A stretch of 64,000 bases of DNA, taken from contig OZ024887.1 in the NCBI GenBank assembly GCA_964017195.1, positions 1,484,501 through 1,548,500 of the forward strand, in the 5' to 3' direction. Every line of letters starts with the position of its first letter. Position 1 is the first letter of the stretch. This document shows positions 50,001-57,950 of this stretch, piece by piece. Both the position numbers and the translations under genes were made by a program. The DNA is from Siderastrea radians (taxonomy: Eukaryota; Cnidaria; Anthozoa; Scleractinia; Rhizangiidae). The notes beneath the pieces are model-generated. The model was given only the letters and a program-made list of their open reading frames with translations. It did no database searches and was not told the origin of the DNA.

Positions 50001-50562
50001 TGTAATGCAGAGACGGCGGCCGCAGACGATTCTTGCACAAATGTTAGCCACGGTCTATTTAGCTTCCACGAAGGAATAAACGAGCGCTTTCTCTCCTCTT
50101 GTTCGTATTTTGTTTGTTTCTCCGAATTATTACTTTTCTTTTTCTTTGGCGGCGCCACACCGTCAAGATAACGCCACATTTTGTCTTGACCGACTTTCAA
50201 GAGCAAAACAGCTGACGCGATCGCCACGTGTTTTCGTGGATGCAGATGCAGTACAAAATATCAGCGGTTGACAACTTGAAAATTGAGCCTGCAATGATTT
50301 CATTTATGGAAATACCGCATCTTTCAAGATGGTGGCCAAAATTATGAATTTATCGCGATAGAAAGTCGCAAATTATTCCCTATTTTTTAAAAGTTACGAA
50401 TGGACGACAAGTCGTAAGAACGCAGGTAACTCATAAGAAAATTTAATTAATTTTTTTTTAGGTAAGTCAAACTTAAGTCGTCCAGCAGACAAGTTTTCGT
50501 AATGTTTTGGTCGTCCGTACGATTTTTTAGTCGTCTCGGACGACCTTGTATATGGATCCCTG
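47016..50562 (-). mobile_element. hAT transposon, apparently intact and intron-containing
   Basis: Both ends read CAGGGATCCATAT, and GGTCGTC motifs follow in the subterminal DNA of each. The flanks are the exact 6-bp direct repeat AATACC (47010-47015 and 50563-50568). If read as 8 bp, the duplication would be CAATACCC/GAATACCC with one mismatch. The element is 3,547 bp and contains one multi-exon transposase gene. Matching ends, clean target duplication and an intact gene suggest recent activity. Confidence 0.88.
47200..50179 (-). CDS. hAT transposase, five exons, intact
   Basis: Exons 50179-48968, 48840-48614, 48496-48282, 48149-48023 and 47896-47200 join in phase across GT-AG introns to about 825 residues. 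A start 16 codons upstream (50227) is possible; 50179 (MWRYLDGVAPP) fits relatives better. A lysine-rich N-terminus is followed by a TTF-type zinc finger (FCETCR, then H-x5-H near residue 105). The catalytic core has VLSDGSTDSS, GLGCDGASVM and the helix around EVHCFAHKLELS. The C-terminal hATC dimerisation region is LTLPASSAEVEHGFSQLKL. A long acidic tail follows it. Transposase cuts and rejoins DNA at the element ends. No stop or shift is seen. It could be a domesticated gene, but the surrounding ends and target duplication argue for a live transposon. Confidence 0.9.
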
Positions 50563-50689
50563 AATACCCATAGGAGTTCAGATACCAAGCTACAGCCAAT
50601 CAAACTATATCATATCTGACAGGGTACATGAAGGACCATTGAAATTTCTGAGGAATTACCACTATATTTCCGGGCCGCATGAGGAAGTA

Positions 50690-51350
50690 GGAAAGGAAGG
50701 ATTTTATCCTGGATTAGAAATAGTTTGTAAAAAACATTATCAAAATAGTAGCATGAGATTATATGTTAATTATCATTATGTTATTGAATCTATTGAGAAA
50801 AAAACAATTCACCATCATAGATCCCGTTGAAAACGAGGAGTTTACTTTAACAAACGAAATAAAAAATTTCAAATTACCATATGCCAATACATGTGATTCT
50901 GTTCAAGGTTTAAGTATAAAAGATAAAATAATTACTTTCGACTGTAATACTCCATATGTAGATACTTTATCTGGACAGCAGTAACAAGGGCAACTGACCT
51001 GTCTGATATATTCATTTTTGAACACTGTGTTAACGAAGTCTTGTCCCTCAAAAAATCATGGGTCAATCTATATTTGACAAAAAAAGTAGAAGGATATAAA
51101 AACAAGACAAAAAGGCGGGTAGAGAAAATGTAATTAAAGACTATTGACGTGGAGTGGTTTAAAATACGGTATACAAATAATAAGACATGTCGATTATGTA
51201 ATACATTCTTTGAAGTTTCCATATTAGAAGATAGTTTAGTATCCAGTAATGTCGCAGCTGACAGAATAGATCATTACATAAAATGTAATGTAATTGAAAA
51301 AATAAAAACTCAGATGACATCACAACACAGTTGTGAAGGCCTACATTCCA
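50690..51350 (+). pseudogene. SF1 helicase C-terminus with HNH-like tail, remnant of a virus-like element
   Basis: Frames on the plus strand give LPYANTCDSVQGLSI and then, after a shift, TAVTRATDLSD, which match SF1 helicase motifs V and VI. A further frame (51149 on) has CRLCNTFFEV and SSNVAADRID, reminiscent of HNH-type nuclease tails fused to such helicases. Stops and at least three shifts break it. It borders the intact hAT on its left. Confidence 0.65.
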
Positions 51351-51352
51351 GT

Positions 51353-51610
51353 TCAGTTCATATCCTCCTCATTCGTCTTTTTTTTGTTATATGGATTAGT
51401 TGCCAATTTCCTCTGTTGATAGTTCTTCTTTAAATCCTCCTTCATAGTCTTAGTTTCACTAGTTTTATTTATCTGGTCTTTCAATCTCCTTTGGGATTTC
51501 TCCAGTCTCAACATCTTCTTGTACTCTTCAAGAACGATCATGGAATTATCCACTTCATTCTTTGTCCCAGTGATATCCAAACCCTCAATGCTGTATATTG
51601 CTTGATTCAT
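51353..51610 (-). CDS. Small charged protein, relative of the 56905-57489 protein
   Basis: An 85-codon frame with a coiled-coil-like region: VLEEYKKMLRLEKSQRR aligns with VLEEYQRMLITERKRRS in the intact element next door. Function is unknown. It lies just outside that element's left end and reads away from it, so it probably belongs to an older, related element into or beside which the 6.3-kb element inserted. It could be complete or a fragment. Confidence 0.55.
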   Translation of the reverse strand: MNQAIYSIEGLDITGTKNEVDNSMIVLEEYKKMLRLEKSQRRLKDQINKTSETKTMKEDLKKNYQQRKLATNPYNKKKTNEEDMN

Positions 51611-51632
51611 GCTGAATGTGAACTCTTCAGTA

Positions 51633-51926
51633 GTTATAGAGTTGGGGGTTCGAAATCATTTTGAAAAATGATTTCTAACCAAACCCAACTCTATATCTAC
51701 TTTTCCATCTGATGGCAACAATTATATGGATAACTATATGTATTTTATTTCATGGTCAGCATTTTATGGATAACTATATGTATTTTATTTCATGGACATA
51801 ATTATTTGGATACTATATGTATTTTATTTCATGAGCGCAATTATTTGGATTTGGATACTATATGTTTTATCTCATGATGTATCCAACGCATTATTCCATC
51901 ACGTGACGCCAGACTGCAGGAAGTCT
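51633..51926 (+). repeat. Left terminal inverted repeat (294 bp)
   Basis: It begins GTTATAGAGTTGGGGGTTCG. An imperfect palindrome occupies 51635-51695. Four units of about 40 bp follow, each built on GGATA(A)CTATATGTATTTTA and TTTCATG. It matches the right copy except at 51817. Confidence 0.95.
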
Positions 51927-51967
51927 GTTTTTATCAGACAGTTCTCCCTTGGGGTATAAAAGCATGG

Positions 51968-52426
51968 TTATATTTTAAAAATATTATAAAAGGTTTCAAA
52001 AATAATTAACTTGTTCAGCGTAGATTCACCTCTATCATTTGAATTCATTAAGCTATATGATTTGCTTTTGTCAATTGTATTGTCAGGGTATCTAAATGTG
52101 ACTTCCATCATATTGTACTTGTGATCTTTGTGAATATGTATAGTTTTTGTACATCTATCATTATAATTAATAGTTGTTAACATTTGTACGTCTAGGTTTG
52201 TATATTCAGTGTCAAATTCATCGCTTTTATCAATAATCAGTTTGCAATCATATGATCTGTCTTCATCAATTGTACCGTCGGGGTATCTAAATCTGACTAT
52301 CTTATATCTCAACATAGGTGTCATCGTATAGCCCGTGTAAACTTCATAAATTTTTATTTTTTTTGTACATCCATCATTATAATAAATAGTTGTTAACATT
52401 TCTATTTCTCGGGTTACGATTTCCAT
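51968..52426 (-). CDS. Two-repeat protein of the virus-like element, copy 1 (152 aa)
   Basis: No family recognised. The protein consists of two related halves of about 70 residues. Each has MLTTI(Y/N)YNDxCTK followed by FRYPDxTID. It is a tandem duplicate of the frame at 52549-52995, and about 90 bp of upstream DNA is shared as well (TTTATATATAATATAATTT, then CAGAATGTTGAATAAA), so both probably use the same promoter type. Downstream of each copy is the phrase TTTTTATCAGACAGTTCTCC. No signal peptide or membrane segment is seen. The C-terminal 30 residues differ from copy 2. Confidence 0.7.
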   Translation of the reverse strand: MEIVTREIEMLTTIYYNDGCTKKIKIYEVYTGYTMTPMLRYKIVRFRYPDGTIDEDRSYDCKLIIDKSDEFDTEYTNLDVQMLTTINYNDRCTKTIHIHKDHKYNMMEVTFRYPDNTIDKSKSYSLMNSNDRGESTLNKLIIFETFYNIFKI

Positions 52427-52548
52427 TTATATATAATATAATTTAGATAATATTTAAGCCGTTTCAAACGTACAGAATGTTGAATAAAAAATAATATCTC
52501 ATATAATATTTTTATCAGACAGTTCTCCCTTGGGGTATAAAAGCATGG

Positions 52549-52995
52549 TTATATTTTAAAAATGGTTCTAAAATAATTAACTTGTTCAGCGTCAGATTTA
52601 CCTCTTTTACAAATCAAGCCACAAGATGATCTGTTTTTGTCAATTGTATTGTCAGGGTATCTAAATTTGGTTGAAAACATATTGTCCTCGTGATCTTTGT
52701 GAATATGTATAGTTTTTGTACATCCATCATTATAATAAATAGTTGTTAACATTTGTACGTCTAGGTTTGTATATTCAGTGTCAAATTCATCGCTTTTATC
52801 AATAATCAGTGTGCAATTATATGATCTGTCTTCGTCAATTGTACCGTCAGGGTATCTAAATTCGACTATCTTATATCTAAGCACAGGTGTCTTCGTATTG
52901 CCCGTGTAAACTTCATAAATTTTTATTTTTTTTGTACATCCATCATTATAATAAATAGTTGTTAACATTTCTATTTCTCGGGTTGCGATTTCCAT
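52549..52995 (-). CDS. Two-repeat protein of the virus-like element, copy 2 (148 aa)
   Basis: Paralogue of 51968-52426, over 80 percent identical by eye in the first 120 residues, with the same two internal repeats. It starts MEIATREIEM and is divergent from the zinc-protein gene at 53081 with an 85-bp AT-rich gap. Retention of two intact copies suggests a needed product, possibly structural or regulatory. Function unknown. Confidence 0.7.
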   Translation of the reverse strand: MEIATREIEMLTTIYYNDGCTKKIKIYEVYTGNTKTPVLRYKIVEFRYPDGTIDEDRSYNCTLIIDKSDEFDTEYTNLDVQMLTTIYYNDGCTKTIHIHKDHEDNMFSTKFRYPDNTIDKNRSSCGLICKRGKSDAEQVNYFRTIFKI

Positions 52996-53080
52996 TTATA
53001 TATAATATAATTTAGATAATATTTAAGTTCAAACGTGCAGAATGTTGAATAAAAAATAATATCTCATATAATAGTATAGA

Positions 53081-53656
53081 ATGAATTGTAATCCAGAAAT
53101 TCACAATGAACTGAAAGAATCAGAAGTTGTTTGCCCTTTTTGTGACCAAAAATTGGAAGATTCTAATGAAAAACCACAAGATCGTTTAGCAAAATATTAT
53201 TTATGCTGTGATAATCAGTATATTATTAACGACGATGGGATGTTAGCATGTCTAAGTTGTGGTATTGTTCAAGGATATAAATCATCAGTAGAGTATGTTA
53301 ATTTTTATGAGAACAGACATAAACTGAAGAGGAAATCTGTATACCATCGAGAGTACCACATCAACAACATATTACTCGATATTGAAGAAAAATATGGTAT
53401 AGAGATATCACATCATCAAAAATGTAAGATTGATAGAGTGTTTACAGAGATAGGTAATGTTATTAATGAGGTGAACGGTAAAAGAAAGAGAATGATTAGC
53501 ATTAATTTCATTATGAGAAGGATATTCAAGATGATGGGAATACCTTACAAAAAAATTCCAATTAGTAAATCGAAAAAAACATTAGCTTTTTACAATCAGT
53601 ATTGGGTTAGTGTTATGTCCCGAATTGGTGATAAAATAAATGATATTACTCAATGA
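53081..53656 (+). CDS. VLTF3/TFIIB-like zinc-ribbon protein (191 aa)
   Basis: The N-terminus has CPFCDQ and, about 40 residues on, CLSCGIVQGY, two cysteine pairs as in TFIIB-type zinc ribbons. A helical region follows with YHREYHINNILLDIE, KIDRVF, KRMISINFIMRRIFKMMGI and ending YNQYW. This layout recalls the late transcription factor 3 (VLTF3) family of large DNA viruses, including the Y-x-R-x-x-H motif after the zinc ribbon. A role in transcribing the element's own genes is inferred. The match is by eye and the call would change if profile searches favour plain TFIIB. Confidence 0.55.
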   Translation: MNCNPEIHNELKESEVVCPFCDQKLEDSNEKPQDRLAKYYLCCDNQYIINDDGMLACLSCGIVQGYKSSVEYVNFYENRHKLKRKSVYHREYHINNILLDIEEKYGIEISHHQKCKIDRVFTEIGNVINEVNGKRKRMISINFIMRRIFKMMGIPYKKIPISKSKKTLAFYNQYWVSVMSRIGDKINDITQ

Positions 53657-53754
53657 ATATATTGTCATATTTGAGCAAAAATTTATCGACAACAGGGCTG
53701 TTATCTGTCACATAGTTGTCAACGTTGTTCATGAAAGTATGTAAGCTACTTATA

Positions 53755-54030
53755 TTATATCATATCCTTAATAGCGTTTAATAGATGCTGATAACTCTGA
53801 TAAGCATATACACAATTTTGTATCTTAAGATCGATGTCTTTGTGATCCATCCATCCTTGAATTAGTAACGATATTGAAGATATAGCAATTAATGAAACGC
53901 CACTTGTAGCTACAGCAGACGTTATGCCTCCTGTAGCAAAGATAATAGACAATGAATTACCTAGTAATTTCCACTTCTTGAACCTTTTTAATGCCTGCTT
54001 ATATACCCAACATTTCCTATGATACGTGCG
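53755..54030 (-). pseudogene. Small membrane-protein frame antisense to the polymerase 5' end
   Basis: The first ATG (53952) gives 65 residues with a glycine/alanine/serine-rich hydrophobic segment (IIFATGGITSAVATSGVSLI) and a polar end (YAYQSYQHLLNAIKD). The frame stays open upstream to about 54030 without ATG, reading a basic stretch (LKRFKKWKLLG), and so overlaps the first 13 or so polymerase codons antisense. It may be a truncated gene, start at a non-ATG codon, or use splicing. No family name known to me. Confidence 0.45.
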
Positions 54031-56897
54031 GTGTCAAACATTATAACAAAATTGAGAAGCAAAACAGTATCAATATAAGCGTATTCGGATATGAAGACAA
54101 ACAACCGTACCCCATTTATGTTTCCAAAGAAAAGTATAAAGATCATATGGAACTACTTCTGATAACGGAAAATGAAAACAAGCATTATGTTCTGATAAAG
54201 GATTTCAACAGATTCATGTTTAATCAAACAAAACACAAAGAGAGGAAACACTTTTGCATGTGCTGTCTGCAATGTTTCAGTTCTGAAAGAGTATTAAACA
54301 ATCACAAAGATATTTGCATACAAGTGAATGGTGAACAAGCAATAAAAATGCCTGACAAAGCCAATAACATACTGAAATTCAACAACTTTCATAAGCAACA
54401 ACCAGTACCATTTGTCATTTATGCTGATTTCGAGGCTATAACTGAAAAGGTACAAGGATGTCAACAAGACGGTAATAAATCATACACCGAAGCATACCAA
54501 AGACATACAGACTGTGGATATGGATATAAGGTTGTATGCTGTTATGATGACAAATATACAAAAACAATACAAATATATAGGGGTGAAAAGGCTGTTTATA
54601 AATTCATGGAAAATATTTTAGAAGTGAAATACTGCAAAAAAGTAATGAAAAAACATTTCAATAAACCATTGAGAATGACTAAAGAGAATGAACATGAATT
54701 TGAAAAAGCAAAAGAATGTCATATATGCGATAAAAGATATACTGAGAAAGACATTCGAGTGAGAGATCATTGTCATATTACTGGTAAATACAGAGGCTCA
54801 GCTCACCAAGAATGTAATCTGAAACTCAGAATAAATCCAAAAGAAATAAAAATTCCTGTTATATTCCATAATTTGAGAGGTTATGACAGTCATTTCATTA
54901 TGCAAGAAATTGGAGCTATTGTTAAGAATAATACATACACCAAAAACGAAAAAGAGATGAAAATGGACATCAATGCTATTCCAAATAACATGGAGAAGTA
55001 TATGGCTTTCATGCTTGGTAACCATCTGACATTCATCGACAGTTTCCAATTCATGAGTTCAAGTTTGGATAAATTAGTCAGCAACTTACCAGCAGAAGCT
55101 TTAAAGTATACAAACAAAAGATTCCGAAAAGAAAAATTCAAGCTTATGACACGAAAAGGCATTTATCCGTATGATTACATGGACAGTTTTGAGAAATTCA
55201 ATAAAACAGAATTACCAACTAAAGAAGAATTTTACAGCATATTGAATAATGAGCATATAAGAGATGAGGATTATAGTCATGCTCAAAAAGTGTGGAATAC
55301 ATTTAAATTACAAACGATGGGCGAATACCACAATCTATATCTTAAGTCTGATATACTTCTATTAGCCGACGTGTTTGAAAACTTCCGCAAAACCTGTCTT
55401 CAGTATTACAAACTTGACCCATGCCACTATTTCACATCACCTGGTTTGTCATGGGACGCCATGTTGAAGATGACCAATATCAAATTGGAACTAATGACAG
55501 ACATAGATATGTTTCAATTCATTGAAAAAGGTATGCGCGGTGGTATATCTTATATTGCCAATCGATATGGGAAAGCAAACAACAAATACATGAGAGAATA
55601 CGATGAGAAAGCGCCGTCAAAGTACATTATGTATCTTGATGCTAATAATTTATACGGTTGGGCTATGAGTCAATATCTCCCCACTGGTGGTTTCAAATGG
55701 ATGACAGATAAACAAATTAACAACATAGATTTAGCTAAATATAATGAAAATAGCGAAAAAGGTTTAATATTAGAAGTTGATTTAGAATACCCCAAAGAGT
55801 TGCATGAACTACATAACGACTATCCATTAGCTGCTGAGAGGGTTTGTGTAAATAAAGATATGCTGTCTGAGTATTGTAAAAAAATAGCTACAAAATATAA
55901 TATATCGACAGGACTAGTACACAAATTAATTCCTACATTAAGCAATAAAGAAAAATATGTTCTGCATTACAGAAACCTGCAGCTGTATCTTGATCTTGGA
56001 TTGGAAGTAAAGAAAGTGCACAGAGTATTAGAATTCAATCAGTCACCTTGGCTCAAACAATACATTGACTTCAATACACAAAAACGTACTCAAGCGAAAA
56101 ATTCATTCGAAAAAGATTTCTTCAAGCTAATGAATAACTCAGTATTTGGAAAGACAATGGAGAACATAAGAAAGCGTGTTGATGTCAGACTTGTGACTGA
56201 TGAGAAGAAATTATTGAAGATGGTTTCTAAACCAACTTATGTAAATAGCAAAATATTCAATGAAAATCTGGTCGCAGTGCATAAAATAAAAGAGACGCTG
56301 ACTCTTAACAGGCCTGCATATGTAGGAATGTGTATTCTCGATCTAAGTAAGACATTAATGTATGATTTTCATTATAACTACATAAAAGAAAAGTATGGAG
56401 ACAAAGCCAGACTACTATTCACTGACACAGACAGTCTGACATATGAAATCGAAGCTGAAGATGTCTACAGAGACTTTTGGAATGATAAAGATCGATTTGA
56501 CAACAGCGACTACCCTGAAAGCTCACAGTATTTCGATAAGACAAACAAGAAGGTAATCGGTAAATTCAAGGATGAAGCAGCTGGAATACCAATCACAGAA
56601 TTTGTCGGTTTGCGATCAAAAATGTACAGTTACATAAAAGACAACCAGAAAGGTGGAAAAACAGCTAAGGGAATCAAGAAGAACATCATCAAAAACAATA
56701 TAAAGCATATAGACTACAAAAATGTTTTATTAGAAAATAAACAAATGCAACATACTATGAAAACTATTCGAAGCAGCAAACATCTACTAGGTAGTTATGA
56801 AATAAACAAAGTATCACTCAGCTGCTTCGATGACAAAAGATATATATCAAATAATGGAATAGACAGTTTATCTTACGGTCATTATTACATTAAATAA
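53991..56897 (+). CDS. Protein-primed family B DNA polymerase (968 aa)
   Basis: Intact frame. An N-terminal zinc motif CMCCLQCF...H...C lies at residues 89-109. The exonuclease domain has ExoI YADFEAI (144-150), ExoII FHNLRGYDS (292-300) and ExoIII YLKSD (450-454). Between ExoI and ExoII is an endonuclease VII-like zinc insert, CHICDKRY...DHCH...C (243-275). Polymerase motifs: A, DANNLYGWAMS (550-560); B, KLMNNSVFGK (712-721); C, DTDS (812-815). The C-terminus (SLSCFDDKRY, SYGHYYIK) is complete. Polymerases of this type start DNA synthesis from a terminal protein at the ends of linear genomes (Polintons, virophages, linear plasmids), which fits the long inverted repeats here. Start at 53991 is the first ATG. 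All catalytic aspartates are present, so it is probably active. Confidence 0.96.
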   Translation: MPAYIPNISYDTCGVKHYNKIEKQNSINISVFGYEDKQPYPIYVSKEKYKDHMELLLITENENKHYVLIKDFNRFMFNQTKHKERKHFCMCCLQCFSSERVLNNHKDICIQVNGEQAIKMPDKANNILKFNNFHKQQPVPFVIYADFEAITEKVQGCQQDGNKSYTEAYQRHTDCGYGYKVVCCYDDKYTKTIQIYRGEKAVYKFMENILEVKYCKKVMKKHFNKPLRMTKENEHEFEKAKECHICDKRYTEKDIRVRDHCHITGKYRGSAHQECNLKLRINPKEIKIPVIFHNLRGYDSHFIMQEIGAIVKNNTYTKNEKEMKMDINAIPNNMEKYMAFMLGNHLTFIDSFQFMSSSLDKLVSNLPAEALKYTNKRFRKEKFKLMTRKGIYPYDYMDSFEKFNKTELPTKEEFYSILNNEHIRDEDYSHAQKVWNTFKLQTMGEYHNLYLKSDILLLADVFENFRKTCLQYYKLDPCHYFTSPGLSWDAMLKMTNIKLELMTDIDMFQFIEKGMRGGISYIANRYGKANNKYMREYDEKAPSKYIMYLDANNLYGWAMSQYLPTGGFKWMTDKQINNIDLAKYNENSEKGLILEVDLEYPKELHELHNDYPLAAERVCVNKDMLSEYCKKIATKYNISTGLVHKLIPTLSNKEKYVLHYRNLQLYLDLGLEVKKVHRVLEFNQSPWLKQYIDFNTQKRTQAKNSFEKDFFKLMNNSVFGKTMENIRKRVDVRLVTDEKKLLKMVSKPTYVNSKIFNENLVAVHKIKETLTLNRPAYVGMCILDLSKTLMYDFHYNYIKEKYGDKARLLFTDTDSLTYEIEAEDVYRDFWNDKDRFDNSDYPESSQYFDKTNKKVIGKFKDEAAGIPITEFVGLRSKMYSYIKDNQKGGKTAKGIKKNIIKNNIKHIDYKNVLLENKQMQHTMKTIRSSKHLLGSYEINKVSLSCFDDKRYISNNGIDSLSYGHYYIK

Positions 56898-56904
56898 GTT
56901 CAAA

Positions 56905-57489
56905 TTAAAACTCTAACATCAGTTCATTATTGATTTGTTCAGCATTTGGTGTTGGTGTAAGCATTTGTTCAGCATTTGGTGCGGGTGTAGGCATTTGTCC
57001 AGCAGTAGGTGCTTGTGTAGGCATTTGTACAGCAGTAGGTGCTTTTGAAGGCATTTGTTGAACATTTGGTGTAAGCATTTGTCCGAGACGCTGAGATCGT
57101 CTTCGCCTTTTTAAATTCATTTTAAAATCTGCAGAATCAATTTTTCCTTTGATGACTTCTTTTATGGATCTTCGCTTCCTCTCCGTTATGAGCATTCTCT
57201 GATACTCCTCCAATACTTTCATGTGGGCTGTCACATTTCTCTCCTCAGTATACGTGTCAAAGCTTTCCAAGTTGCCAATAACTTGTGCTAAATCAAAAGA
57301 AATTGAATCATGGCTTCCCATGAATGATTCAATTGTTAAAATCGAATCTTGAATATTGTGAGAATAACTCTCAAATCTTTTGGTAGCTTCGTCGAGACTG
57401 AGAGGCATCGTTGAGGTATAAAAACTGAAGGTCTTGGTATCTTTCGTCAACAGGAAGAAACTTCTGATATTTTTATCAAAATGGAGCAA
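56905..57489 (-). CDS. Coiled-coil protein with C-terminal Pro/Thr/Gln repeats
   Basis: Convergent with the polymerase, 7 bp from its stop. The frame begins at 57489, but a second ATG (MPLSLDEATKRFESY, residue 29) may be the true start, since the first part lies in a duplicated GATATTTTTATCA tract. The middle has a helical stretch (VLEEYQRMLITERKRRS) shared with the frame at 51353, followed by basic residues (NLKRRRRSQR). The end is about five imperfect 10-11-residue repeats of the type QMPTxAPTA. Possibly DNA-binding or a terminal-protein-like factor, but that is speculation. Confidence 0.65.
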   Translation of the reverse strand: MLHFDKNIRSFFLLTKDTKTFSFYTSTMPLSLDEATKRFESYSHNIQDSILTIESFMGSHDSISFDLAQVIGNLESFDTYTEERNVTAHMKVLEEYQRMLITERKRRSIKEVIKGKIDSADFKMNLKRRRRSQRLGQMLTPNVQQMPSKAPTAVQMPTQAPTAGQMPTPAPNAEQMLTPTPNAEQINNELMLEF

Positions 57490-57656
57490 CTTCTGATATT
57501 TTTATCAGAAAAAGTAATTTATGGGTACGTTTTTAATTGGTTGATAGAGATCATACGACTATCATGACCTTGGAAAATAGCTGAGTCATTTCCTTTTTTC
57601 ATCAGACATGCCAAGACTTGTTTCTGAGAAAAACTTCCTGCTTTTCCGAGAATTAT

Positions 57657-57950
57657 AGACTTCCTGCAGTCTGGCGTCACGTGATGGAATAATGCGTTGG
57701 ATACATCATGAGATAAAACATATAGTATCCAAATCCAAATAATTGCGCTCATGAAATAAAATACACATAGTATCCAAATAATTATGTCCATGAAATAAAA
57801 TACATATAGTTATCCATAAAATGCTGACCATGAAATAAAATACATATAGTTATCCATATAATTGTTGCCATCAGATGGAAAAGTAGATATAGAGTTGGGT
57901 TTGGTTAGAAATCATTTTTCAAAATGATTTCGAACCCCCAACTCTATAAC
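57657..57950 (-). repeat. Right terminal inverted repeat (294 bp)
   Basis: Inverted copy of 51633-51926, with one difference (57766). The tip palindrome is at 57888-57948. Confidence 0.95.

Larger units (their letters stand above)
51633..57950. mobile_element. 6.3-kb virus-like/linear-plasmid-like element with protein-primed DNA polymerase
   Basis: It is bounded by 294-bp inverted repeats (51633-51926 and 57657-57950) that differ at one base. Each outer tip is a 61-nt imperfect palindrome. Contents: family B protein-primed DNA polymerase, VLTF3/TFIIB-like zinc protein, two tandem copies of a two-repeat protein, a small membrane-protein frame and a coiled-coil/proline-repeat protein. No integrase, ATPase, protease or capsid gene is visible, unlike classical Polintons. 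The DNA is markedly more AT-rich than the host genes. Near-identical ends and an intact polymerase suggest recent insertion. No clear target duplication was found. Confidence 0.9.

Noticed and set aside
51633..57950. Classical Polinton/Maverick
   Set aside because: No integrase, ATPase, protease or capsid gene was seen, there is no clear 6-bp target duplication, and the ends carry palindromes; the polymerase alone does not make it a Polinton.
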